A stretch of DNA of 64,000 nucleotides from Pampus argenteus. Its lineage: Eukaryota > Chordata > Actinopteri > Scombriformes > Stromateidae. The stretch is from the NCBI GenBank assembly GCA_036937835.1, contig CM072875.1, positions 17,763,501 to 17,827,500 on the forward strand. Direction: 5' to 3'. Below the pieces are notes generated by a model, which did not search any database, was not told the origin of the DNA, and worked only from the letters and a program-made list of their open reading frames with translations. The position numbers and the translations under genes were made by a program. Below, piece by piece: positions 10,483 through 23,100 of this stretch; the stretch's first letter is position 1; every line of letters starts with the position of its first letter.

Positions 10483-12824
10483 TGTTTTGGGAAGCTAAAA
10501 TTTGGTGTGATCAATATAATATTACTGAACACAACAAAATAAATTATAGTGGTTATGACTGAAAAAGTGTAAATGGCATTAGAGTTAAAAATCAGGACAG
10601 TGGCGGTCATTTACTGAACATTAATAATGACGAGTCTATCAATGAAATTTTGATCATTAGTCATGGTTTCAGTGTCGACAACATGTCATGAAATTAGAGG
10701 AAACGATCAATTGCTTTATTTCAAATATGCCAGTATAATATTGGTCAAACTAAATATGTGAATTTCAACACAGAAAGAGACCACGAAATGACATCAAGAG
10801 CACAGTCTTTTTTTTGTTTATTGCACGAATTGTACATATTTCCAACTGAACTTGTAGAATGCAATTTTAGGCAGTGGTTGAAAAAAATTGTTCATCAAAA
10901 GCCTTATTATGTATACAAGATGCCAAAAATAGCCAGTGGGAAAAATCTGGATTCAACCGTCTCAAATGATGGATCAAGATCTAAAAAGGAAAATACTGGG
11001 GTTTTTTTTCTTGAACAAGAAAGAGATTCAAACTTCCAATACTTGAAATGACAGCGGGTCTGTTCATAACAGATGGATGTCATTCGTAAAAGAAAAACTG
11101 AACACAAATGGTGCCTTAAATCAACTTTTTTTTTTTTTTTGCTCTGAATTTCAAAAGTACTTTGTCCTCATATAGAATATAAACCTCTGCATCAATACCA
11201 ATCAAATGTTTTGACATTTTTAAGTCAAACAGCATTTGCTATAGTTGCTTTTTTTTTTAGTTGTTTTTTTTTACAGTTTTAATATATATTTATATATGTA
11301 CATATAAATTCAACTAACTAGAGTTCTCATAGAAAATGAGAAAAGCTGGACTTTATCGCTCTCACACAACAAATGACTGGCAAGCATATTGACCCCGATG
11401 CCCCCCGTCCTCCTCTTTGAGCCAATGTTAATACAGCACAGGCAGAAGATTCCTCGTGAGTGGTGGGCCGGCCGACCTGGTTCAAATGTTTTTTTCTGAC
11501 TCAACGATTAACTGACTCAGCAATTGATTTGCAATATTTAAAAAGACCACATAAACAACTCTTAACTCTTATAATGAGCTCAAGGGCAGTGTTTCAATTG
11601 AAATTTGAACCAGGTCGTTCTGGCTCTTAAAAAAAAAAATCACAGTTCCCCCAGAGCCCATAGTTAGTCCTTCTCTATCCTATGCACATGCTGAACACCT
11701 GCTGTCAATGACAGGTGCCAGGATGGAAGGAGTGGGAAAAGGTAGATGGAAGCAAAATAAACCTTTTCTTTCTTTTGGCTGGAGTTCAGTCAAGAAGTGC
11801 AAAAAAAAAAATCTACTCACTCAAAACAACAAAAGAACTTCACTGTGGATTTTTCCAATGAGAGATACAAGCATTGTACAAGACAACAGCCCTTCCCCCC
11901 CTGAAAATCACATACTTGGTGCACGTTTTTGTCTTGTGTCTCAAACTAAAGCATCCCTGATTCATAGTGCACTAAGTAGTGAGGGGGAGGCTGATGGAAA
12001 AGAGGAGGGGAGGGAGTAGCTGAGGGCAGCATGTAGAGTGATGCAGCATGTAGAGACTTAGTAGTCCTCGGAGTGCAAATGTGTACTAAATGCAACTAGC
12101 TGCTCAAGCTTCAGGGCCAGAAACCATTATGACACTTGAGGGTGATGCAGTGAGGGCCACTGGGAGTTTCCCTATCAAAGTTCAAATCTTAAAGGCAGTC
12201 ACATTTAGGGGATGGTTTGACACTCTTCCTCCCTGCTGAACTTTTCTTCTTCAGCGCTGAAAGGTCGACGTTGAGAGCAGAAGGTGCGTTACTAAGAGAG
12301 CTTGGAGAGGGAGGGGGTGCTGGTGATGTATAGCTTACTACAGGGTGCGTAAAGTGGAGGTGCTTGTTGCCATACACGCACAGTACATCGTTCTGGGGCT
12401 AGGTAGAGCATAAATACAATGTATGGACAAGCAGGGGACCTCCAAATTGTTTATAGGGATGTAAGCACTCACTAGACCTCTTCGTACAATTGTCAAAAAA
12501 AAATCTGGTTTCTGAAAAGTGTGTATGTACTCTGTAGTCAGCCTTTTCACACTTGTAACTGCTAGGAAACCAATTGTTAAGCATCTCTTGTTGCTTTAAC
12601 AGTATGTTTAAGTAAATGTATGTGTTTATCTGTGTGAGTTTGTATGTGTGTGTAAAAAGAAACCAACAAGCAAAAAAAAAAAAAAAAAAAAGTCTGTGGC
12701 TCATCAGTGTTTGATTCTGCCAGTGTGTCAATAGTGCTTGCCTATGTGCATCAATTTAAGGGCAATAAAGAGTGTGTGTGTGTGTGTATATGTATGTATG
12801 TATGTATGTGTGTGTGTGTGTGGC
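10483..12824 (-). other. dcaf8: Probable 3'UTR of dcaf8 and flanking spacer
   Basis: Reading leftwards from the dcaf8 stop codon there is about 2 kb of non-coding sequence before the first good candidate poly(A) hexamers on the minus strand (tttatt on the plus strand at about 10816 and 10714). It contains a CA microsatellite directly after the stop, a 21-base poly-A run near 12671, other homopolymer runs and C-rich patches, but no plausible coding frame. Base composition from about 11,300 to 12,800 is more GC-rich than the intergenic DNA, which fits transcribed UTR. The exact 3' end is unknown. Confidence 0.5.
12772..12822. repeat. Compound GT/GTAT microsatellite in dcaf8 3'UTR
   Basis: (GT)n-(ATGT)n-(GT)n on the plus strand, about 51 bases. 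On the dcaf8 mRNA it reads as CA/CATA repeats that begin two nucleotides after the TGA stop codon (12825-12827). Confidence 0.95.
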
Positions 12825-15800
12825 TCAGGATGACATGCACTGGACGTGGTCTGGACCTCCTTCCTCTTCAGAGGAATCTGGAGAACTCCAGGACTCATCT
12901 GTGTCTGTGTCTGCGCCCTCACGGCGGGCCTGGATAGAGACGAGGGAGAAGAGAACGGAGAAACGTGGAATGCAGCCCCCAAACTGTATTTCAGTATGCA
13001 TGTACTTAGTAAAGCAAAAAAGTGTATGGTGTAAAGTAGTGGTGGTGAAATATCCCACAGGGTATCGTGCAAGACTGCATTCTCCCTATGTTCATGAGGT
13101 CTGGTGTGTTGTCTGTGAGCTCACCCTCGGGGGCCGTCTGTTCCTCATGTGTCTCATCAGGAACCACAGCAGCTGGGTGTCATATTGGTCGCCATGCCGC
13201 ACGCTGTCGTCGTCGCGCTCCCGCTTATTTTTCTTCATCACCTTGACAAACACAACAAACCATTTATTACATGGGTGAATGGTGGGAACAAGAGCATGCA
13301 AGCTCAGCCAACACATTCCTGATACAACATTACGTTTTCCTGGATTTCTCATAACAAAAGTTATTACATCCTGGGCTTTTAGAAACAGCGGGCAACATTT
13401 ATGACCATTTTTATAGACCAAACATCTAATAGATTAATCGATAGTGAAAATAATAATCACCAACTAGCCACTTTAAACATCTGTGACAATGCAAAATTAC
13501 CATTCAATTTCAAAACAGAAACACAATGAAGCTAGAGTAATGTAAAATAAATAAAATAAATAGAACATAATACCTCTTTCAGGCCCTTGAGTCCTGTGGG
13601 GTTCTCGGCGGTGGGGGCCCACAGCTTGATGTCATGATCCAGGCCACTGGTGGCCATACCTGGCAGATGGGGATGTGGCTCCAAACAGTTCACCTGTAGT
13701 TAACAAGGAGGAAGAGAAGGACTGAGATTAAAACATAAAGATGAAAGGAGATTTAACAGACAACATCTGTTATATACGTTTTTGTTGGGTTCAAAGATGA
13801 TTTGGACAAGGCTGTAAAAATGTTTCTAGTGTGATATTCTTCTCTCCGTCTTTGACTCACCACTCCTCCTCTGTCTCCCTCCATAAACTGGACGATGCGA
13901 GCGGAGTACTTGTCCCACAGGTAAATGTGTCCGCAGTCGCTGCCACTGACCACAAACTCACTGCAGGGGCCGTAGAAGTTCACACCCTTCACTGTGAGAA
14001 AGCGGTAACGGTGGAACAATGTCAGTCTGTCTGCCCAAAACTTTTCTTCACAGTACAGATGTACAGGAGTTTAAGTTTTTTTTACAATGCTATGTTATTG
14101 TAACTGAACTGAATTTAACACCTGTGGCATTATTGCGGTGTCCCTTATATCTCCTGCGATAGTCCGCCCCGTCACTGTGGTTGGAGTCAAACAGGTAGAT
14201 GTCCTCGTCATTGTAACTGGCCAGGAGCTCTGACAGATGAAACAACAACAAAAAACACTTAGTGATGACTGTTGAGGATTATTACCGGACAGACATGGGT
14301 CAAACTGTGATGTTTAATTTCATAGATGATTCAAACAAACTCGGCTATATTGTTAATTTAAGATAAATATATATTAGACTTTAAATTCCTCTGACTGGCG
14401 CTGAATCTGAACTGACTGTCTGAAAAGATTCGAGCACACCGATGATTTTCATTTAGGGAGAATAGACCTGTGACATAATGACTCAGTCTAATCAAACTGA
14501 ATTTAAATATCTTTTTAATTGGATCAAATCATGCAATGGTTATTACATCATATCTGTACAGACAGTGTGTAAGCTGCTTCATTCCCGTTCCTTGTTGTTG
14601 TGCTTCTGACAGAAAAACGTCAGTGTAACGTAAACTTACCTGTGCCATCGTGGCTGTACACGAGGCAGGTTATGTTGGTTTTGGACTCGCTGGATACCAG
14701 ATGCGAAGGACAAAACTTTTTCAGTACACCATTATTATCATTCTCATTAATCTTCCTCTGGTCATAGATCCTAAAGAGTCAGAAGAAGTAAGAATAGAAA
14801 AAAAGAAGTGAGGCGTTATATCCAAAAATAATAACCAATAACTTTAGGCTGCATGCTGGTTCCTACCTCACATACTGGTCTCTCCCACCTACTGCAAATT
14901 GCTGTGTCTTTGCTGGGTTCACAAAAATGGTGTACAGCCCCACTTTTTTGTCACCCTCCTTTACAACCACCAGCTTACTGCCACATAAATATAAGGAGAC
15001 ACAAAGGAAAAGCTGGTCTTAGCAGCTGCAAGGAAAAAAGTTCAAAATTCATGACGACATATGGCAAAGACAGGAAAACTAGCAAAGAGGAACAAATTTG
15101 GAAGTTCATCAACACTGACTGAAACAGGATATTTGCATGAAACCACTATCAACTATGGGCTAAAAATAGTAAAATAGTACCAACACCTCTGACTGTCTCA
15201 CAACTACTGTGATGCAATAGTTGGTTAGGTTTGAAATTCTGGAGAAAATCCTCTTTCTGAGGGGAACTAACTACATTTAAACTTGATGAATGCAATAGTA
15301 TCACTCACTTGGCGGGACGGTCTAGACGCAGATCAATACCAAACACCACAGCATCTTCGCCAGCAGACAGAAAGGAGCAGGGGGAATCTGGTTCAAGGGC
15401 CAGCTGATATGAAAATACACAGTCACACACACATGAGAAACAGTGTACTTCTACTTTAAGCTAACTGAGTCTTACATCCTCAATTTGTGGAACAAAAAAA
15501 AAAAATCACCTTATGCGCTGCTCCTTTGTGCTGTGCTACTCGCTTAGTGTTCTTGCAGCGCTGGGTGGCAGAGAGCTCAGCCACTCTGATCTGACCATCT
15601 CTAGCACACATGGCCAAGGTGGAGTCTCCACTGTGAGGCAGGAACTTTGCCTGTGCACGAATTGAGCATGGAGAAAACTAATTGTAAGTTTCTGACCACA
15701 ATATACATTGATTACTTACTCACAGTCACTTCAAACTACTGCAGATGGATTTAATTTAATTTCATTTACCATTAATCAACTGACCCTGAGTTTGACAAGT

Positions 15801-17005
15801 CTCTTGACAAGACAAATGGGAAATTTCTAATGTTATGATCCAATCCCTGCATTACAATCTGTTCCTTCTCTCACCTGAAAGACGTTGCTCTTGTGGCCGC
15901 TGTCAAACTCCAGTTCAGCACGACGGATGGCCCAGTCCCAGATCACCACTCGCAGATCATCGCTGCCTGAAGCCAGGCGTGTGCCTGAAGGGTTGAAGTG
16001 CAACGTGTTGACGCAACCCGTGTGCCTCTCCAGTCGGCCCTGGAGCTCCAGCCTCTGCACGAGTCCACGGGCTCCACACACACGCCTCACGAACTGGTGC
16101 GACTCCCTGCCGATCTCTCTGGAGCGGAGCGAGGGTACTGCCCGCCAAATAGGCCCACGCAGGTCGCGAAGCTCTGCTCCCAACCACGCTTCCATAGCCT
16201 CGTCATCGTCGTCTTCCTCATCTTTCTGTTCTTCGTCCTCCTCCTCATCGTCATCCTCATCAGAGCTGGAGGAGTGGTTGGTGCCGCCGCTGGGTCTGTT
16301 TCTCTTTCGAGCTGCCCTTTTCCCACCATCTTTTTCCTTTGCCCTCTCTCGTCTGCCTCCCTCACTCTCTCTTTCTCCATCCTCAGTCAGGGAGTAGAGG
16401 CCGCTGCCATCCATGCTGTCCATGTCCTCTTCGTCCTCACTCTCTTGGTTTGCTCCTGTCTCTCCTTCCCCATCTGGCACTGACTTGTCTCCAGACGCCT
16501 CTTTTGTTTCTTTTCGACATACAGAAATAAGGAAAGCCAAAGCCACAGAGAATACAGTCAGGGACAATACTGTCTCACATTGGGAGATTCAATAAAAAGT
16601 AACTAATAAGTAAATAACTCATATTAGACTACATACAAAACAGAGAAAATGCAACTAAAACAATGTGAGGAATAGCTGTAAAGATCAACAAACACACTTA
16701 AAATGTGTCCATAAGGAAGCAACATAATTAAGCAAAGTTTCTACCAGACAAATAATATTAGTAACATGAGTTTTTAAAGCTGTTAAACTTACCATCCTGG
16801 GAAGACTGCGTTTGACCCTCTTTGCTTCCAGAGGCATCTTCCTGCTTGTGCTGATCTTCTTCTGGTTCTTTTTCTTCAGAGCCACCTATGAAATCCACAC
16901 ATGTCAGACACACACACAGTTATGGTCAGTATAAATAGTCTAGTTATTTTCTGGCACTGATCCTTTACCGTTAAGCACTGTGGATTTGCCGTCAGCCTCT
17001 GCCAT
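12825..17005 (-). CDS. dcaf8: DDB1- and CUL4-associated factor 8 (WD40 repeat protein, 12 coding exons)
   Basis: DCAF8 (WDR42A) is a WD40 substrate receptor for CUL4-DDB1 E3 ubiquitin ligases and shuttles between nucleus and cytoplasm. Exons in plus coordinates, last to first: 12825-12929, 13125-13241, 13574-13693, 13861-13991, 14122-14229, 14640-14770, 14867-14977, 15309-15403, 15510-15650, 15875-16509, 16793-16885, 16969-17005. All junctions are GT/AG on the minus strand and the phases close to 607 residues; human DCAF8 is 597. The start MAEADGKS is the only in-frame ATG of that exon. An acidic N-terminus with a Ser/Asp/Glu run precedes the WD40 propeller from about residue 200, which has the family strings RHTGCVNTLHFNPSGT, SGHKSNVFQ, STLAMCARDGQIRVAELSAT, VGLYTIFVNPA, VKGVNFYGP and VVSGSDCGHIYLWDK. 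The C-terminal tail is acidic and ends GPDHVQCMSS, close to the mammalian GPDRVQCMPS. It is divergent from vav3, with about 2.5 kb between start codons. Confidence 0.96.
13395..13455 (-). repeat. Fragment of a dispersed teleost repeat (attaatcgat type)
   Basis: The sequence catttttatagaccaaac followed by agattaatcgatagtgaaaataataatc matches the terminal part of a very common fish repeat whose ends carry attaatcgat motifs. It lies inside a dcaf8 intron. I recognise it by its consensus wording only; it is short and decayed. A longer relative lies at 31144-31372. Confidence 0.5.
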
Positions 17006-17760
17006 CCTGTCTTCTTTGTCCTACGTCGACCCGAGGGTAAACCTATGAGTGTGTCACACACACACAAACACAAACACACACACACAAAAACAATATATAG
17101 TTTACCTTTTAGCTACATTGACAAACAAACGTGTACGCATTAATTAGCCAACATCATTGCTATCACGTCGCCAAGGCGCTAGTTACCCGTTAGCTTCGTT
17201 AACTTAGCTCCCAAAGTAAGAACCAAGCAAATTTCACAAGCTATCTAGAAACGCTCTGTGACGATATAAACACATAAAATCGCTTGCTAGCTGGCTCACA
17301 GGCCTGACTAATGCCCTATTTACTTCGCTTTGTCTTGTTTAATGCTGCATTATCCTCTGCAAAACAACAAGTGCTCCACTACCTGACACTGTTATTGACA
17401 TTAGCAAACGACGACTAGCATACAGAAGGCTAGCAAATATCGAAACCGAAATACTGCTATTGGCTCTGCTTAACAGCTGGTTGTCATGATAGCGAGCATA
17501 GCTAGCATTACTTGTTGTGGCTAACTAGCATAGCTACCGTTACCTCTACTCGAAGGCCCGACGAGGCGTACTTCTTAGTTTAGTCCTAATCTTTATTGCA
17601 GATTTATTCTCTTCTCCTCACAACTTAGCAGTTGAGCTAAGTGCCTCGACTAGGAGTCATCTGACGGAAAACACACGACATTAGGAAAGCGTGCATAAAG
17701 GTTTTTTTTCTATTTTTTTTTTCTTTTTTGTAAAAGACAGACTATGAAGCTCTGCTGCGT
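17006..17760 (-). promoter_or_regulatory. dcaf8: 5' region and promoter of dcaf8
   Basis: The bases upstream of the dcaf8 start include CpG dinucleotides and repeated GCTAGC/GCTAAC words (near 17178, 17286, 17430, 17502 and 17520) but no TATA box. The 5'UTR and possibly a non-coding first exon lie here. A (CA)n patch occurs at about 17057-17090. The transcription start cannot be placed from sequence. Confidence 0.4.
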
Positions 17761-17875
17761 TCAAACAAGGTTGACGGCTCTGTTTATGTTTTGACGGTTC
17801 AGCTGCTGGGTTTTTTTTGTGATTCCATTTCCGGTGTCGTGCTTGTTTTTTTTTTTTTCAGCGTACGAGAGAGCA

Positions 17876-17876
17876 C

Positions 17877-17934
<58 letters not shown>
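17876..17934. repeat. (AAT)n microsatellite
   Basis: About 20 uninterrupted copies of the trinucleotide (59 bases). The opposite strand reads as an open frame of consecutive Tyr codons, which is an artefact of the repeat and not a gene. Confidence 0.97.
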
Positions 17935-18834
17935 TACAGTTAATATTATGGCAATAATTATGATGATGTCATAATCTTTTCTTAATTTATAGGTCATGCA
18001 TATAGCATAGGTTTTTATAATGTTGTGATTTATATAAATTGAATTCCATTGACTTCTTATTTTATTTGCATTTTTTTCCTCTCGTTTCTTATCAGTTTCC
18101 TTGTTTCCTGCAGTGCTGTAACATGCAAATTTACCCTTTTTAATGTTATGCTCATTAGCATAAATATGTGCAGTGATTCAGAGGTCTGCCTTATCCAGAT
18201 GGCAACCCAGCCCTGATTTTCCTCAAAGATTTATTCATTTTTCTTCAAGCATAGCTTTACTACATTCATTGCTAATTTTCTCCTTCTTTCTATTGATAAT
18301 ATCAGCTGTACAACTCTGTGACTGACCAATTGTAAATAATGGATGTAAGCTATTTTTTTTTTTTTTTTTAAGGAAACCATCTGATATTGTAGATGCCATC
18401 AGATAGATGCTATTATTAAGGTATTTGTATTGAATGAGTGATTTATTATTTTCCAAGGAAACATCTGCTCCCTCATAGAGGCTGAGACAAGATCCTTCTG
18501 CTTCCTTCCTGTGTTTATATCATGGGCTTAATGACAGCGATCTACACTAAACCCCATGACAGGATGATGTCCTTCTCCATGTCACTGGTAGATCCCTTTA
18601 CTCTTTTCTATCTGGTTGTACTGAAACATATGAAACATAGCAGCGTATACTGCAAAGACCTCAGATTACAGTCACCTGAGAACAGGAGACTGTGATGGGA
18701 AAGGATCAATCTGCCTGCACATACAGTTTGAATGTATGGGGATGAGTGAATACAAATACTGAAACAATGAGTTGATTAATCTGACAAAAAAAACAAACTT
18801 AAACAATATTAGACATATTTAACTCTTTTATTAA

Positions 18835-19025
18835 GCCAAATTGTCAAATATTTGCTGTTTTATATCATTATAAATGGAATATGTTTGAGCACAGATAAAC
18901 CAAAGGCACCTGCAACTCTGGAAACTTTGAATGGACATTTATTTATTGTGTTTTTTGACATTAATCAATCAAAATTAATCTAAATACATTTCATTATTAG
19001 ATCATTAGATTAATTAGTAATGTAA
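18835..19025. repeat. Decayed dispersed teleost repeat
   Basis: Contains the words caaatatttgctgttttata, tggacatttatttattgtg and aatcaatcaaaattaatc, in the order found in a widespread fish repeat that ends in attaatcgat-like sequence. It is strongly diverged, so both the boundaries and the identification are approximate. Confidence 0.35.
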
Positions 19026-19509
19026 CCAATCAATGTATGTTTAGAGGAAGAAAAAAACAACAAGAACATCTGCATATTTAGGCTAAATGTGAAATTAATA
19101 TTGTACGATTGAAGATTCTTAAATAATATCTGAAACTATTTAAAACATTGAAATCATTGAAATTCAATACATAACCTGCAGCCTCAGAAATAACCAGTTG
19201 ATCGACCATTCATAAAAAATAAAAAAGAAAGAAAAAAGACAATGTTTGCTTTATTATCATTTCTGAAGTTGGTGGAGGGAACTGTCTTCCTTCATCTCAC
19301 ATGAAGGAAGGGGAAGTTCATACTGACTGAGGGGGGTTTCACGGCGGATCGCTCCGCTGTCATAAGCAGCAGCTGCTCTCTCTGTCCTCCAGAGGCGATG
19401 CTGGAGTTTGGAGAGACGAGCGGACTCCGCTGACGGCTCTATCATGCCGTGCACAGGTTTAAAATAAGGACGAAGTTTGTTTTACATTTGGCATTTAAAC
19501 TGCTGTGCT

Positions 19510-19522
19510 CCCCCCCCCCCCC
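19510..19522. repeat. Poly-C tract (13 C) just before the vav3 start codon
   Basis: Thirteen consecutive cytosines end seven bases before the vav3 ATG at 19530 (ccccggacaacATGGAG). In the mRNA this is a C-rich 5'UTR element adjacent to the initiation codon. Homopolymers of this length are also prone to polymorphism and sequencing error. Confidence 0.95.
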
Positions 19523-19529
19523 GGACAAC

Positions 19530-20155
19530 ATGGAGTACTGGAGGCAGTGTGCGATGTGGCTGATCGGCTGCAACGTGCTGCCGGAAAACCACCGCGTAAC
19601 TGCGGACACGGCGCAGGTGTTTGACCTGGCGCAAACCCTGCGGGATGGGGTGCTGCTGTGCCAGCTGCTGAACAACCTGAGACCTCACACCATCAACCTG
19701 AAGGAGATCAATCTCAGGCCACAGATGTCACAGGTACACTGCCAGTTTCTTCTACATGTGCAGAGAAAGTGCTGGGAAAAATGTTTAAATTAATGTTAAC
19801 ATATAATATATATATATATATATAATAGTGTTGGATGTACTAATTTTATCAGCTCATCTTCATTTTTCTCCTCCAAAATCCAATTAGCTCTGTATGCTTT
19901 CTGTATGTACAAAGATATGTTCTGGACAGAAACATAGTAGAATCAGTGTTGGCATATTGTGTAGTTTTTTGTTGTTGTTGTTGTTGTTGTTGTTGTGTTA
20001 CAACACCTGCATGCAGCAATAGTTATTACAATACTGAAGAGTTTGAGTTGAGTTTAATGCAACGGTATGGGATGAGTTTTATTTCACCTTTACGTTATTC
20101 CATTATCTCTAGTAAATTGTCAGGATTTCCAGTATTACGGCAGCATTTGATCTGT

Positions 20156-20188
<33 letters not shown>

Positions 20189-23100
20189 GCACTGTGTCAA
20201 ACTGATAAGTACCACTGTAAACATTTTAGAGAATAAGGCCACGCAGTGACCTCTGACAGACTCATTTGGAGATTATTATCTGGTGTTGACCTGTCTTCAC
20301 GAGCCTTCAAAACCTGAAATTAAATGTACATTTTATTTTGCTTTCTCGCATTAAGAGAATGAAGCTGTCATTGCATAACTGAGATATGACTACTATGCCC
20401 CTCGAAACAGTGAAAACCAAAGGAATTGGTCCGTGGCTTGACCTCTCTTTACCCATAATTCTTCCTGCTGCCACTGGAGAGGCCTGATAAAATCCTGGCT
20501 TTGATCCACCCATTAGTTAAGAGGACTCATACTATGTGTGCAGCAGTTTGTAGTTTTGCTTGTGAAGTCAAATAACATGCGTAGACAGCCATTGTAAAAA
20601 CCTGACGTTTTACTGTTTACCAAGACCATGTGCATCTTGAGATTTATTTTCTCATCTTCCACATGTCCCACATATGTCATACCAATAGTGTAGTATTGAA
20701 TGTAGTGAACATACAAACGTTATAGAGGCGTATAGGAGCGTATATCTCCAATGCTGCCAAACAAAAAATCTTTTGAGAGAACAAAATACTTATAATACCA
20801 ATAATTAGGAGGAAAGTTTTTGCTTTTTGTAATTTGTCACTATGGTAACAAAACTTCCTGTCTTGTATTCATTTCTTTCAAACAACATTACATGCGATTA
20901 GATCTTTATCAGGCCTTAGTTAAAAGTCTGATGCAAAAGACCAACTTGGTTTCATAATACGTTAATGGCTCTTATAAGATTACAAATTATTTAGCTACAA
21001 AAAATGTGTATATTTTCCCCACATTCTTTACAAATAAATGGAGACATGGAGATAAATAAACCTTCAAAAATCTTTCATTCGGTGTTAGTACGTCTTATAA
21101 CATACAGCGTATTGATGCGCTCCGTGTCCATCCATCTTTTATCTTCGTGACGGACGAGTGAAAGGAAACCCAGGGCATAACATGCCGGACAATAGGTAGT
21201 CATGTCCTGCAGCTGTAGGCCGTCTGAGTGTGGATGAGAAAGCATTGTGTGTCAGTGGGCTTCTGAGTTTAAATGGTCCTTTCATTGTGCCCTGCTGACC
21301 TGCGATCTTAGAAATGGAAACAAGGGGCATTAAGGTAATGGACTGGAGGATGGGAGTGTAGTGTACTATGATAAAAAATGTGCCCAGATGTGCTATTTTT
21401 ATCGTACTGTATATTAGGCTCCTATGCAAACCAAAACATGAACAATTTTATTTGACATTATGATATTATGAATCAACAGAAACAAGGTCTAAACAAATTA
21501 ATTACGATGCACTGTTTATAATAATGGATATGTCTGAGATATGTCTGTAATCAAGAGTATGAAGCTGGTGGCGGTGCAGAGCCATCATGCTCCTGCACTT
21601 CCTCTGCAGACAAACAGGACCCCGGGGGGTGGTGCAGTGATTACAGGCGTCTCCATGAGGAGCTGATGCGATAAAAAAAAAAAAAAAAAAAAAAGGAGCC
21701 TATCTATTCTCAAGAATCCTGTTCCAGCTCAGTTTCACTACCAATTATAATAAATACATTTCCTAGTTTGGTCATCGCTTAGAAAAAAAAAAAATGTTTG
21801 CAAAGGGGCAAATTACGCTGGTAAAGTTAATGACTGCATACGTGCTTACTGTGCTGGATGCTTTTCCATCTGGATGCAGATGACCCTGTATTCATGAGCA
21901 CTGGCCTTTATGAGAGGTTTGTGTCAGCACAGATCCTCATAGGAAGTGGAACCAAGAGAGCACATGACTAGTGGTTTAATTTCACACCATAAAACTTTCA
22001 GTTTTCACTTTCAGTTCGATGAACCTGTGTGCGGTTCGTCTTCACACCTACAGAGGCAACGAAAAGTTCTCTGGAACATCAGTGTTGATTAATAGATTAA
22101 ATGGTTTTGAGATATTATGTCATGCTACAACTGTATTTTTTTATTTATTTGGGTGAAATGACCTTTTAATCTTGCAGCTGGTTCAGGTGGTGCCCAGTCA
22201 AACTATATTTCAGGTAGTTAATGTATAGAAACAGCTCATATTGTCCCTATAGAAGACAAACAGAAAGGAAAACATCCAAATTTAGCCTATAAAAACTAAA
22301 GCAAGCTGCATATATGTTGTTTTTTTTTTGCCATTTGAACTTACTCTTCAATGTTACTACTAGAATTATGGACAGTTCACTTAACAATTTTTGTCCATAA
22401 TATAGATTTTTGAAAAAAAAAAAGAGTGATACCAATTTAATGAGTGTCAATTGTTGCAGTTCCTGTGTTTGAAGAACATCCGGACATTCCTGACGTCTTG
22501 CTGTGATGTGTTTGGCTTGAAGAAAAGCGACTTATTTGAAGCCTTCGATCTCTTCGATGTCCGAGACTTTGGAAAGGTATTCTTCATCCTGTTTTTTAAA
22601 GGAACAATTCAGTTGTTGTTTTTTTCTTCTCTTCTTTTTTCTTGTTTAGCTCTGTGTACGTTCATGTTCCTGACATATACCGTTTTCATGGGAGAAAATG
22701 TTGCTTGTCACCTGTGCTTTCTCTACTATGACATTAAAAAAAATCCCCACCAGACTGCTGAGCTTGCACCACTCAATAGTTCATCAGTTTACAGTTACCC
22801 TCCATTGTTGAGTATAACCCTAACCCAGTTTTCAGAATTGGTTACATTATTTTTTATTTTTTTTAAACAGCAAATCACTCCTCTCACATAATGATGTCTA
22901 AAAATAAAACACACGTCTGCATGTGTGTGTGTATGTGTGTGTGTGTGTGTGTGTGCTCCATGTGAGTTTTAAAGTAGTCAGTATTTGCCTAACCCATTAC
23001 CTGATCTTTTTCTGGCACACTTTGGTCGACTTTTTGTTTTGTTTTATTGTTATTATTGAGGGAGCTGGTTTTCAGTGCGTTCACAGTGTTACCAGGTCAG

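Larger units (their letters stand above)
17761..19529. other. Intergenic spacer between dcaf8 and vav3 with vav3 5' region
   Basis: No coding region is seen. The spacer contains an AAT microsatellite (listed), poly-T runs near 17845 and 18352, and a decayed dispersed repeat at about 18835-19025 (listed). From about 19254 the sequence becomes more GC-rich (cggcggatcgctccgctgt, gaggcgatgctggag) and is the likely 5'UTR and core promoter of vav3. It includes a short upstream ORF starting at ATG 19444 that closes after six residues. Confidence 0.5.

Noticed and set aside
12772..13278. 168-codon plus-strand open frame over the 3' end of dcaf8
   Set aside because: It is the antisense shadow of the last dcaf8 exons and starts in a GT microsatellite (Met-Cys-Val repeats). 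The minus-strand reading matches DCAF8 exon by exon.
15885..16483. Two long plus-strand frames opposite the acidic dcaf8 exon
   Set aside because: The Ser-rich and hydrophobic products are reverse-complement readings of the Asp/Glu/Ser codons of dcaf8 exon 3. There are no independent splice signals or family resemblance.
17761..17997. Minus-strand frame with a run of Tyr codons
   Set aside because: It is produced by the (AAT)n microsatellite; the flanking codons show no protein-like composition.
22451..22891. 146-codon frame continuing past vav3 exon 2
   Set aside because: Only the first 117 bases are exon. After the GTATTC donor the frame is T-rich intron translated into Phe and Leu.
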